A stretch of 26,774 nucleotides of DNA from Chromatiales bacterium (GTDB taxonomy: Bacteria > Pseudomonadota > Gammaproteobacteria > CAMYNG01): the NCBI GenBank assembly GCA_026990045.1, contig JALSIK010000097.1:1-26774 (forward strand). Direction: 5' to 3'. How positions within the stretch are numbered: the first letter of the stretch is position 1; each line of letters begins with the position of its first letter. Positions 16,591 through 25,390 of the stretch are shown here, piece after piece. The notes beneath the pieces are model-generated. The model was given only the letters and a program-made list of their open reading frames with translations. It had not been told where the DNA came from and made no database searches. A program made the position numbers and the translations under genes.

Positions 16591-17533
16591 CCGCGCGCAG
16601 GGCCGCCACCAGGGCCGCCATGTCCTCCGGCAGGGGCGCGCTCCATTCCAGGAACCCGCCGCCGGCCGGATGCACCAGGCCCAGGCGGGCCGCGTGCAGG
16701 GCCTGGCGGCGGAAACCGCGCAGCACCGCGGCCAGCTCCGGCGCCGCCCGCGGCGGCAGGCGCAGGCGCCCGCCGTAGACCGGATCGCCGGTCACCGGGT
16801 AGCGGATGTGGGCCAGGTGGACCCGGATCTGGTGGGTGCGGCCGGTCTCCAGCCTGAGCGCGACCAGGGTATGGGCCCGGAACCGCTCCAGGACCCGGTA
16901 GTGGGTCACCGCGCCGCGGCCGCCGCCCGTCACCGCCATGCGGGTGCGGTGGACGGGATGGCGCCCCACGGGGGCGTCCACCGTGCCGCCGGCGGGCATG
17001 ACCCCGCACACCACGGCCCGGTACTCGCGCAGCATCTCGCGGGCCTGGAGCTGGCGCACCAGCGCGGTGTGCGCCCGCGTCGTGCGGGCCACCACCAGCA
17101 GGCCCGAGGTGTCCTTGTCCAGGCGGTGGATGATCCCGGCCCGGGGCAGGCGCTCCAGCTCCGGGGCATGGTGCAGGAGGGCGTTGACCAGGGTGCCGTC
17201 GGGATTGCCCGCGGCGGGATGGACCACCCGCCCCGGCGGCTTGTCGACCACGATGAGGTCCTCGTCCTCGTGCACGATGTCCAGCGGCAGGGCCTGCGGA
17301 AGCCAGCGGGTCTCGCGCCCGGCCTCCGGCTCCAGGCGGATGCGGTCACCGCCCCGCACCCGGTCGCGGGCGCGCAGGGTGCGGTCGTTGACCCGGACCC
17401 GGCCGGCCCGGATCCAGGCCTGCAGGCGCGCGCGCGAGTAGTCGCCGAACATGGCGGCCAGGGCCTGGTCCAGGCGCCGGCCCGCCAGCTCCGGCGGCAC
17501 CACGCCATGCAGATAGGGATCGGGATGTGACAT
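16574..17533 (-). CDS. rluD: 23S rRNA pseudouridine synthase RluD
   Basis: Makes pseudouridines in helix 69 of 23S rRNA (1911/1915/1917 in E. coli). The product is 319 aa (E. coli 326). An S4 RNA-binding domain (about 15-75: RRLDQALAAMFGDYSRARLQAWI...) is followed by the synthase domain, with the catalytic motif GIIHRLDKDTSGLLVVA (Asp139, the same number as in E. coli), TLVALRLETGRTHQIRVHLA and GDPVYGGR. The start ATG 17533 gives MSHPDPYLHG; the longer in-frame extension crosses the bamD promoter and is rejected. It is divergent from bamD, with a 52-bp gap, and overlaps pgeF downstream, as is common in this group. Confidence 0.96.
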   Translation of the reverse strand: MSHPDPYLHGVVPPELAGRRLDQALAAMFGDYSRARLQAWIRAGRVRVNDRTLRARDRVRGGDRIRLEPEAGRETRWLPQALPLDIVHEDEDLIVVDKPPGRVVHPAAGNPDGTLVNALLHHAPELERLPRAGIIHRLDKDTSGLLVVARTTRAHTALVRQLQAREMLREYRAVVCGVMPAGGTVDAPVGRHPVHRTRMAVTGGGRGAVTHYRVLERFRAHTLVALRLETGRTHQIRVHLAHIRYPVTGDPVYGGRLRLPPRAAPELAAVLRGFRRQALHAARLGLVHPAGGGFLEWSAPLPEDMAALVAALRADAGAG

Positions 17534-17551
17534 GCACCCGCAAGCCGATGT

Positions 17552-17579
17552 TTCGCAGGAATATTCGCCAGAGTATACT
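17552..17579 (+). promoter_or_regulatory. bamD promoter; palindromic -10 possibly shared with rluD
   Basis: -35 TTCGCA (17552-17557), 16-bp spacer, -10 TATACT (17574-17579). Predicted start is near 17586, the A of the bamD ATG. The -10 lies in the palindrome AGTATACT (17572-17579), so a TATACT also faces rluD on the minus strand. Its -35 is weak; that start would be about 32 nt before the rluD ATG. Confidence 0.55.
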
Positions 17580-17585
17580 GCAGCC

Positions 17586-18374
17586 ATGGGAAGGTTCGCA
17601 GGCCAGGGATCCGCTCGCGGCGCCGCCGCCGTTCTGTTGCTGTTGTCGTGGCTCGCCGGCTGTGCCGGCCCCGAGCACGAGGACCCCACGGAGGACATGT
17701 CCGCCCGCCAGATCTACCTCGAGGCCAAGGCGGAACTGGAAGACGGCCAGTACGAGACGGCGGCGGGCCTGTATTCCAAGCTCATCTCCCGCTATCCCTA
17801 CGGCCGCTATGCCCAGCAGGCCCTGCTGGAGATGGCCTACGCCTATTACAAGGGCAACGAAACGGAGACCGCCATTCTCACCGCCGAGCGCTTCATCAAG
17901 CTCTACCCGCGCCACCCCGGCATCCCCTATGCCTACTACCTGCGGGGGCTGGCGGCCTATCCCATGGAACCGGACTTCCTGGCCCGCTGGTTCGACCAGG
18001 ACCCGGCGGAACGCGACCCGCACGCCGTGCGCCGGGCCATGGACTTCTTCACCGCCCTGCTGGACAAGTTTCCCCGCAGCAAATACACCGCCGACGCCCG
18101 CCAGCGCCTGCTCTACCTCCGCGGCCTGCTGGCCCGCCACGAAATCGCGGTGGCGCGTTTCTACCTGCGGCGCGAGGCCTACGTGGCCGCCGCCAACCGG
18201 GCCCGGCGGGTGATCGAGGAATTTCCCCGTACCCCGGCGGTGGCCGAGGCCCTCCAGGTGCTGGTGGCGGCCTACGAGGGCCTGGCCCTGCCGGACCTGG
18301 CGCGGGACGCGCGCCGGGTGCTGGAACTCAACTACCCACCGCGGGCCGCGGGCCCGCAGGACGAACAAGGCTGA
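17586..18374 (+). CDS. bamD: Outer membrane assembly lipoprotein BamD
   Basis: Essential lipoprotein of the BAM complex that folds beta-barrels in the outer membrane. The product is 262 aa. The signal peptide has lipobox LAGC (Cys26). TPR-like helices begin YLEAKAELEDGQYETAAGLYSKL. YAYYKGNETETAILTAERFIKLYP, the BamD-typical insert WFDQDPAERDP, LLDKFPRSKYTADARQRL and LARHEIAVARFYLRREAYVAAANR all match E. coli BamD order. The ATG at 17586 is preferred because the lipoprotein signal starts there; the upstream ATG at 17532 lies before the promoter. The predicted transcript would be leaderless. It is followed 5 bp later by a paralogue. Confidence 0.95.
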   Translation: MGRFAGQGSARGAAAVLLLLSWLAGCAGPEHEDPTEDMSARQIYLEAKAELEDGQYETAAGLYSKLISRYPYGRYAQQALLEMAYAYYKGNETETAILTAERFIKLYPRHPGIPYAYYLRGLAAYPMEPDFLARWFDQDPAERDPHAVRRAMDFFTALLDKFPRSKYTADARQRLLYLRGLLARHEIAVARFYLRREAYVAAANRARRVIEEFPRTPAVAEALQVLVAAYEGLALPDLARDARRVLELNYPPRAAGPQDEQG

Positions 18375-18379
18375 ATCCC

Positions 18380-19225
18380 GTGTACCGGTCGCCCCGCCGC
18401 ACCCGGGACCGTGCCGGCCGGATCTGGCCCGGGGCCATGGTGCCGGGGCTGGTGCTGGCCCTGGCACTGGCCGGCTGTGCCGGGCCCGCCGCGGACGGCG
18501 CCCGCAGCGGCGAGCTCTCCCCCCCGCAGCTCTACCGCAAGGCCCGGGCCGAGCTGCGCCAGCGCAACTACGGCCGGGCCATCGAGCTGTTGCAGGAGCT
18601 GCAGAACCGGTTCGGGGATCAGCCCGAGGCCGAGGCGGGGCGCCTCAGCCTCGCCTATGCCTACTACAAGGCCGGCGAGCACCGGCAGGCCATCGACACC
18701 GCGGAGGCCTTCATCCGCCGCCACCCGCAGAACGCCAACGTGGCCTACGCCTACTACGTGCGCGGGCTGGCGGCCTACGCCCGCAGCAAGACCGACGTGG
18801 AACGGGCCCTGGCCGAGCCGCCCTCGCCGGACGCCCTGGCCTCCACCCGCGAGGCCTTCCGCTACCTGTCGGAGCTGGTGGAGCGCTTCCCCCGCAGCCG
18901 CTACTTCAGCGATGCCATGACCCGCATCGTCAAGCTGCGTAACCGCATGGCGCGCTACCAGATCCATGCCGCCGAGTACGACCTCGAGGCGGGACGCACC
19001 GAGCGGGCGGTGGAGCGCGCCCGCTACGTGCAGAAGCATTTCGCCCGCACCCCCTCCCTGCCGGCGGCGCTGGCGGTGCTGGCCCGGGGCCAGCTGGCGC
19101 TGGGACGCCGGCGCGAGGCCGAGGAGGTCCTGGCCGCCCTGGAGGCCAACTATCCCGACGACCCGGTGACCACCGCCACCCGGGAATACTTTTCCAATCA
19201 CCGCCGCGTGCGGCCCGCGCGCTGA
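18380..19225 (+). CDS. Second BamD-like TPR lipoprotein (tandem paralogue)
   Basis: A lipoprotein of 281 aa resembling the preceding BamD along its whole length. It has a basic N-region (RSPRRTRDRAGR), a hydrophobic core and lipobox LAGC (Cys33). TPR-like segments YRKARAELRQRNYGRAIELLQEL, AYAYYKAGEHRQAIDTAEAFI, YAYYVRGLAAY and LVERFPRSRYFSDAM align with YAYYKGNETETAILTAERFI, YAYYLRGLAAY and LLDKFPRSKYTADA of BamD. The DQDPAERDP insert is replaced by SKTDVERALAEPPSPDALAS, so it is diverged. The start GTG at 18380 has AAGG 9 nt upstream and lies 5 bp past the bamD stop; the ATG at 18437 is a less likely start. The function is inferred to be in envelope assembly; it may be an alternative or auxiliary BamD. 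Confidence 0.85.
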   Translation: MYRSPRRTRDRAGRIWPGAMVPGLVLALALAGCAGPAADGARSGELSPPQLYRKARAELRQRNYGRAIELLQELQNRFGDQPEAEAGRLSLAYAYYKAGEHRQAIDTAEAFIRRHPQNANVAYAYYVRGLAAYARSKTDVERALAEPPSPDALASTREAFRYLSELVERFPRSRYFSDAMTRIVKLRNRMARYQIHAAEYDLEAGRTERAVERARYVQKHFARTPSLPAALAVLARGQLALGRRREAEEVLAALEANYPDDPVTTATREYFSNHRRVRPAR

Positions 19226-19315
19226 AGGGAAGGGGATCTCGCAGGCCGCCGGACACCGGCCCGGGCGCGACCAGAAACGAGCGCCGGCCGGGACGGTCTC
19301 CTCACCGGCCGCCTG

Positions 19316-19654
19316 TCAGATGGCGGCCTCGCCCTCCTCGCCGGTGCGGATGCGCACCACCCGCTCCACGCTGGAGACGAAGATCTTGCCGTCGCCGATC
19401 TTCCCCGTGCGGGCCGCGGTGGAAATGGCCTCGATGCAGCGTTCGGCCAGGTCGTCGCTGACCACGATCTCCAGTTTCACCTTGGGCAGGAAATCGATGA
19501 CGTACTCGGCGCCACGGTAGAGCTCGGTGTGGCCCTTCTGGCGCCCGAAGCCCTTGACCTCGATGGCGGTCATGCCGGTGACTCCGATCTCCGACAGCGC
19601 CTCGCGCACGTCATCCAGCTTGAAGGGTTTGATGATGGCCTCGATTTTTTTCAT
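19316..19654 (-). CDS. glnB: Nitrogen regulatory protein P-II (GlnB)
   Basis: Trimeric signal protein that reads 2-oxoglutarate, ATP/ADP and (by uridylylation) glutamine, and controls partners such as GlnE and NtrB. The product is 112 aa. MKKIEAIIKPFKLDDVREAL opens it, the T-loop GFGRQKGHTELYRGAEY has the uridylylation Tyr51, and TGKIGDGKIFV and the RIRTGEEGEAAI end are near those of E. coli GlnB, which favours GlnB over GlnK. The ATG at 19654 has a moderate GGGAA. No amtB adjoins it; instead it follows nadE, a pairing known to reflect PII control of glutamine-dependent NAD synthetase in some proteobacteria. Confidence 0.95.
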   Translation of the reverse strand: MKKIEAIIKPFKLDDVREALSEIGVTGMTAIEVKGFGRQKGHTELYRGAEYVIDFLPKVKLEIVVSDDLAERCIEAISTAARTGKIGDGKIFVSSVERVVRIRTGEEGEAAI

Positions 19655-19707
19655 TGTCGCATGTTCCCGGTTGAGCTGTGCGGGGGCGGCCGTGGCGCCC
19701 GCTCCCA

Positions 19708-19736
19708 AGCATACCCACTCGCCGCGGTCCCGTACA
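19708..19736 (-). promoter_or_regulatory. Possible internal promoter for glnB
   Basis: On the minus strand, TGTACG (19736-19731), 17 bp, TATGCT (19713-19708), in the 92-bp gap after nadE. Expected start is near 19701, about 47 nt before glnB. Both boxes are imperfect. Confidence 0.3.
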
Positions 19737-19746
19737 GCTCCCCCGC

Positions 19747-21390
19747 TCAGGGCCGGCGGCCGTAGCCGCTGGTGATGGGATAGCGCCGGTCGCGCCCGAA
19801 GGCCCGGCGGGTGATGCGCACCCCGGGCGGGGCCTGGCGCCGCTTGTACTCGTTGCGATCCACCATCCAGGCCACGCGCCGCACCACCGCCTCGTCGAAA
19901 CCGGCGGCGACGATGGCGTCGATGTCGCGGTCCTCCTCCACGTACATCTGCAGGATGGGATCGAGGACCTCGTACGGCGGCAGGGTGTCGGTGTCCTTCT
20001 GGTCCGGCGCCAGCTCCGCCGACGGCGGCCGGGTCAGCACCCGCTCCGGGATCACGGGATCCCGGCGGTTGCGGTAGCGGGCCAGGCGGTAGACCAGGGT
20101 CTTGGGCACGTCCTTGAGCACGTCGTAGCCGCCGGCCATGTCCCCGTACAGGGTGGCATAGCCCACCGCCATCTCGCTCTTGTTGCCGGTGGTGAGCACG
20201 ATCTTGCGCTTCTTGTTGGAGATGGCCATGAGGATCACGCCGCGGCAGCGGGCCTGGATGTTCTCCTCGGTGGTATCGGGCCCGGTGCCGGCGAACTCGG
20301 CCGCCAGCACGTCGAGAAAGGCCCGGTAGGCGGGCTCGATGGGAATGACGTGGTACTCCACCCCCAGGGCGCGGGCCTCGGCGGTGGCGTCCTCCACGCT
20401 CATGTCGGCGGTGTAGCGCGAGGGCATCATCACCGCCTCGACCCGCTCGGGACCCAGGGCGTCCACCGCCACCGCCAGGGTCAGGGCCGAGTCGATGCCG
20501 CCGGACAGGCCGATGACCACCCCGGCGAAGCCGTTCTTGGTCACGTAGTCGCGCACGCCCAGCACCAGGGCCCGGTACACGCTCTCCTCCAGCGCCAGCG
20601 GCGGCAGGCACAGGCCGGGGCGCGGTCGCGGCACCTCGGCGGAGAGATCGAAGTCCACGGGAAAGATCCCTTCCTCGAAGGCCGGAAACCGGTGGCTCAC
20701 CCGGCCCGCGGCGTCCATCACGAACGACTCGCCGTCGAACACCAGCTCGTCCTGGCCGCCCACCAGGTTGACGTAGACCACCGGCACCCCGCTTTCCTCG
20801 ATGCGCTCGCGCACCACCGCCTCGCGCTCGCTGCCCTTGTCCACGTGGTAGGGCGAGGCGTTGATGTTGAGGATGAGGCGGGCCCCGGCCTCCACCGCCT
20901 GGGTCACCGGCCCCGGGTGCCACACGTCCTCGCAGATGGTCAGCCCCACCGGGACCCCGGCGATGTCGGCCACGCAGCCCGCCGTGCCCGGGGCGAAGTA
21001 ACGCTTCTCGTCGAACACGCCGTAGTTGGGCAGGTGCTGCTTGTGGCAGATCTCCATCAGGCGCCCGTCGCGGACGAGGGCGGCGGCGTTGTACAGGCCC
21101 CCGGTGGCGTGGTGGGGAAAACCCACCACCGCGGCGATGCCCCGGATCCCGCGCTTGAGCCGGCCCAGGGCCTCCAGCACCCGCTGGTGAAAGCCGGGAC
21201 GCAGCAGCAGGTCCTCGGGCGGGTAACCCGCCAGCGCCAGTTCCGGAAACACCACCACCTGGGCATGGAGGCGGTCGCGGGCCTCGGCGCAGGCGGCCAG
21301 GACCCGCCGGGTGTTGCCGTCCACGTCACCCACCAGGAAATCGAGCTGGGCGACGGCCACCCGCAGGGTGGCGGGCGGGCGCTCAGGCAC
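19747..21390 (-). CDS. nadE: Glutamine-dependent NAD+ synthetase
   Basis: Final step of NAD synthesis: amidates NaAD using ammonia drawn from glutamine. The product is 547 aa, the two-domain form. The N-terminal nitrilase/glutaminase domain has the Glu (VFPELALAGYP, Glu50), Lys (HKQHLPNYGVFDEKRYF) and Cys (LTICEDVW) triad. The C-terminal synthetase has the PP-loop SGGIDS (296-301), then LTTGNKSEMAVGYATLYGDMAG and the end YPITSGYGRRP. The start is GTG at 21390, overlapping the sucD stop (GTGCCTGA), with GGAG 7 nt upstream; the longer in-frame stretch lies inside sucD and is not used. Downstream is glnB, 92 bp away. Confidence 0.95.
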   Translation of the reverse strand: MPERPPATLRVAVAQLDFLVGDVDGNTRRVLAACAEARDRLHAQVVVFPELALAGYPPEDLLLRPGFHQRVLEALGRLKRGIRGIAAVVGFPHHATGGLYNAAALVRDGRLMEICHKQHLPNYGVFDEKRYFAPGTAGCVADIAGVPVGLTICEDVWHPGPVTQAVEAGARLILNINASPYHVDKGSEREAVVRERIEESGVPVVYVNLVGGQDELVFDGESFVMDAAGRVSHRFPAFEEGIFPVDFDLSAEVPRPRPGLCLPPLALEESVYRALVLGVRDYVTKNGFAGVVIGLSGGIDSALTLAVAVDALGPERVEAVMMPSRYTADMSVEDATAEARALGVEYHVIPIEPAYRAFLDVLAAEFAGTGPDTTEENIQARCRGVILMAISNKKRKIVLTTGNKSEMAVGYATLYGDMAGGYDVLKDVPKTLVYRLARYRNRRDPVIPERVLTRPPSAELAPDQKDTDTLPPYEVLDPILQMYVEEDRDIDAIVAAGFDEAVVRRVAWMVDRNEYKRRQAPPGVRITRRAFGRDRRYPITSGYGRRP

Positions 21391-22255
21391 CGAGCCGCTC
21401 CAGCATGCGCAGGCCCATCTCGGCCGGGGAACGGGCCACCGTGACCCCGGCCGCCTCCAGGGCCGCGATCTTGGCCTCGGCGGTGCCGCGGCCGCCGGCG
21501 ATGATGGCCCCGGCGTGGCCCATGCGCTTGCCCGGCGGCGCGGTGAGGCCGGCGATGTAGGCCACCACCGGCTTGTCCACGTGGTCCCGGATGTAGTCGG
21601 CGGCCTCCTCCTCGGCGCTGCCGCCGATCTCCCCCACCATGAGGATGCCCTCGGTCTCCGGGTCCTCGTTGAACAGGGCCAGGCAGTCGGTGAAGGACAG
21701 GCCGCCGATGGGATCGCCACCGATGCCGATGCAGGTGCTCTGGCCCAGGCCGTTGGCGGTGGTCTGCGCCACCGCCTCGTAGGTGAGGGTGCCCGAGCGG
21801 GACACGATGCCCACCCGTCCCGGGGCGTGGATGGCACCGGGCATGATCCCGATCTTGCACTGGCCGGGCGTGATGATGCCGGGACAGTTGGGGCCGATGA
21901 GCACCGCCTCACCGCCGCGCAGCGCCGCCTTCACCTTGATCATGTCCTGCACCGGGATCCCCTCGGTGATGCAGACGATGACCCGGATGCCGGCATCGGC
22001 CGCCTCCAGGATGGCATCGGCGGCGAACGGCGCCGGCACGTAGATCATGGAGGCATCGGCCCCGGTGGCCGCCACCGCCTCGGCCACGGTGTCGAACACC
22101 GGCCGGTCCAGGTGGCGCTGGCCGCCCTTGCCCGGGGTCACCCCGCCCACCAGGCGGGTGCCGTAGGCGATGGCCTGCTCCGAGTGGAAGGTGCCCTGCT
22201 TGCCGGTGAAGCCCTGGCATAGCACCCGGGTGTCGCGGTCCACCAGCACCGCCAC
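21383..22255 (-). CDS. sucD: Succinyl-CoA synthetase alpha subunit
   Basis: TCA-cycle enzyme making succinate and ATP/GTP from succinyl-CoA, in complex with SucC. The product is 290 aa. It starts with GTG at 22255, one base after the sucC stop, and aligns with the E. coli start (MAVLVDRDTRVLCQGFTGKQ against [20 protein letters not shown]). The CoA-binding motif GFTGKQGTFHSEQAI, IGPNCPGIITP, and the phosphohistidine loop GHAGAIIAGG (His247) are intact. The 3' end overlaps the nadE start by 8 bp, so sucCD-nadE are coupled. Confidence 0.97.
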   Translation of the reverse strand: MAVLVDRDTRVLCQGFTGKQGTFHSEQAIAYGTRLVGGVTPGKGGQRHLDRPVFDTVAEAVAATGADASMIYVPAPFAADAILEAADAGIRVIVCITEGIPVQDMIKVKAALRGGEAVLIGPNCPGIITPGQCKIGIMPGAIHAPGRVGIVSRSGTLTYEAVAQTTANGLGQSTCIGIGGDPIGGLSFTDCLALFNEDPETEGILMVGEIGGSAEEEAADYIRDHVDKPVVAYIAGLTAPPGKRMGHAGAIIAGGRGTAEAKIAALEAAGVTVARSPAEMGLRMLERLGA

Positions 22256-22256
22256 C

Positions 22257-23423
<1,167 letters not shown>

Positions 23424-23450
23424 CACCTCGACCCCGGCGGAAAACGTGGT

Positions 23451-23479
23451 ATTTTGTAGGAAAGGGAATACCGAAGCAA
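23451..23479 (-). promoter_or_regulatory. Possible sucC promoter
   Basis: On the minus strand, TTGCTT (23479-23474), 17 bp, CAAAAT (23456-23451), about 28 nt before the sucC ATG. This AT-richer patch stands out in the GC-rich surroundings. Both boxes are partial matches. Confidence 0.4.
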
Positions 23480-23516
23480 AGACCGTCCGGCCAACAGACC
23501 CGGCGCCGCCCGTGCC

Positions 23517-23753
23517 ATGACTCTCATCCGCCTCATCGCCATCGCCGTGGTCCTGTGGCTGGCGTGGACCATCCTGCGCCGCTGGCTGGCCCGGGCCCGC
23601 CGCCCGGCCGCGCGGACACGGGGCACGCCGAAACAGGTGGAGCAGATGGTGCGCTGCGCCCATTGCGGCCTGCACGTGCCGGAGAAGGAGGCGGTGGCCG
23701 CCGGCGGCCGGCATTATTGCTCCGCCCGCCACCGCGACGCCGGCGCCGCCTGA
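23517..23753 (+). CDS. PP0621-like small membrane protein with zinc-ribbon-like cysteines
   Basis: A 78-aa protein, function unknown. One N-terminal transmembrane segment (about 3-20) is followed by a basic linker (LRRWLARARRPAARTRG) and a C-terminal knuckle MVRCAHCGLHVPEKEAV...HYCSARHRD, with C-x2-C and a later Cys/His that could bind zinc. This is the pattern of the PP0621 family often found just upstream of pilS. The ATG at 23517 is the first after the divergent promoter gap. The pilS ATG follows 9 bp after its stop, so it is probably cotranscribed with pilSR. Confidence 0.85.
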   Translation: MTLIRLIAIAVVLWLAWTILRRWLARARRPAARTRGTPKQVEQMVRCAHCGLHVPEKEAVAAGGRHYCSARHRDAGAA

Positions 23754-23762
23754 ACCCCGCGC

Positions 23763-25385
23763 ATGGAGACGGCCACTTCCGCCCCCCTGCCCGCAGCGGC
23801 CCGCCCCGCCGATCCGCGCAACACCTGGAAGCCGCTGTCGCTGCTCAACGCCTACCGCGGCCTGGTGGCCGGCGGCTCCCTCACCCTGCTCCTTACCGGG
23901 CACCTGTTCGCCCCCCTGGGACTGGAAAATCCCCGCCTGTTCGCCACCACCGCGTTTTTCTACCTGCTCTACGCCCTGGTGGCCGCCCTCATGATCCGGC
24001 TCCGCGAACCCGACTTCTCCCTGCAGGTGGCCGCCGGCGTGGGCGTGGACGTGCTCAGCCTCACCCTGCTCATGCACGCTTCCGGCGGCGTCAACTCGGG
24101 CCTGGGCATGCTGCTGCTGGTGCCGGTGGCCGGCGGCGCCATGCTGGAACGCCCGCGCGCGGCACTGGTCTTCGCCGCCCTGGCCACGGTGGCGGTGCTG
24201 GCCGAACAGAGCCTGCGCTTCCAGCAGGACCCGGGCGGGCTGCCGGGCTTCGCCCACGCCGGCCTGCTGGGCGCCACCTACTTCACCGCCGCCACCGTGG
24301 TCACCCTCCTCGCCCGGCGCATCCGCGAGAGCGAGGAGCTGGCCCACCGCCGCGGCGTGGACCTGGCCAACATGGCCGAGCTCACCGACCACATCATCCA
24401 GCGCATGCAGACCGGCATCGTGGTGGTGGACGAGGCCGACCGGGTGCGCTTCATGAACGAGTCGGCGTGGCACATGCTGGGCATCGCGCCGGGGCGCAGC
24501 ATGGTCCCCCTGGCCCAGGTCTCGCCGGAGCTGGCCCGCCGGGTGGAAACCTGGCGCGCCGACCCGGAAGCCGCCCTCGAACCCATCCGGCCCGGCGCCG
24601 GCCACGCCGCGCTGCAGCCGCGCCTGGCCCGCATCAGCCGGGGGGAACGGCCGGGCGTGCTGGTGTTCCTGGAAGACACCGCGGCCACCGCGCAGCAGGC
24701 CCAGCAGCTCAAGCTGGCCTCCCTGGGCCGGCTCACCGCCAGCATCGCCCACGAGATCCGCAACCCGCTGGGCGCCATCAGCCACGCCGGCCAGCTGCTC
24801 GGGGAGTCCGCCCACCTGGACGAGCACGATGCCCGGCTCATCCGCATCATCCGGGACCAGTCCCGGCGCATGAACGAAATCGTGGAAAGCGTCCTCTCCC
24901 TGAGCCGCCGGGACCGGGCCAGCCCCGAGGTGTTCCCCCTGCGCCCCTTCCTGGAGGACTTCGCCGCCGGTTTTTGCCAGCACCACGGCCTGGGCGCCGG
25001 CACCCTGGCCCTGGAGGTGGAGCCGCCGGACCTGCAGGTGCGCTTCGATCGCGGCCAGCTGCACCAGATCCTCACCAATCTGTGCGAAAACGCACTGCAC
25101 CATGCCGGAAACGGTGGTAGCCTGCACATCCGGCTGGTGGCGGGCCTCAGCCCCGAGGCCCGGCGCCCCTACCTGGACGTGCACGACGACGGGCCCGGGC
25201 TGGACGCGGACACCGTGGAACACATCTTCGAGCCCTTCTTCACCACCGCGGCCGGGGGCACCGGCCTCGGGCTCTACATCTCGCGCGAGCTGGCCGAGGC
25301 CAACCAGGCCCGCATCGACTACGTCGCGGGAACCGGCGGCTGCTTCCGCATCAGCTTCCAGGACCCGCGCCGGCACATCGGCTGA
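23763..25385 (+). CDS. pilS: Sensor histidine kinase PilS
   Basis: Inner-membrane kinase controlling type IV pilin transcription through PilR. The product is 540 aa. About six transmembrane segments (residues 35-190) are followed by a PAS-like region (about 205-300: MQTGIVVVDEADRVRFMNESAWHMLG). The HisKA box is SIAHEIRNPLGAISHA (phospho-His330), and the HATPase domain has NLCENALHHA, DVHDDGPGLD and GTGLGLYISRELAEAN. Ribosome site is weak; the preceding 78-aa gene ends 9 bp upstream. PilR starts 5 bp after its stop. No pilA is in view, so targets lie outside the window. Confidence 0.95.
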   Translation: METATSAPLPAAARPADPRNTWKPLSLLNAYRGLVAGGSLTLLLTGHLFAPLGLENPRLFATTAFFYLLYALVAALMIRLREPDFSLQVAAGVGVDVLSLTLLMHASGGVNSGLGMLLLVPVAGGAMLERPRAALVFAALATVAVLAEQSLRFQQDPGGLPGFAHAGLLGATYFTAATVVTLLARRIRESEELAHRRGVDLANMAELTDHIIQRMQTGIVVVDEADRVRFMNESAWHMLGIAPGRSMVPLAQVSPELARRVETWRADPEAALEPIRPGAGHAALQPRLARISRGERPGVLVFLEDTAATAQQAQQLKLASLGRLTASIAHEIRNPLGAISHAGQLLGESAHLDEHDARLIRIIRDQSRRMNEIVESVLSLSRRDRASPEVFPLRPFLEDFAAGFCQHHGLGAGTLALEVEPPDLQVRFDRGQLHQILTNLCENALHHAGNGGSLHIRLVAGLSPEARRPYLDVHDDGPGLDADTVEHIFEPFFTTAAGGTGLGLYISRELAEANQARIDYVAGTGGCFRISFQDPRRHIG

Positions 25386-25390
25386 CAGAC

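Noticed and set aside
17532..17585. Upstream ATG start for bamD
   Set aside because: It would add 18 residues before the lipoprotein signal and lies upstream of the apparent promoter.
19226..19315. Possible terminator between the BamD paralogue and glnB
   Set aside because: Only imperfect GC stems without a T-run; not strong enough to call.
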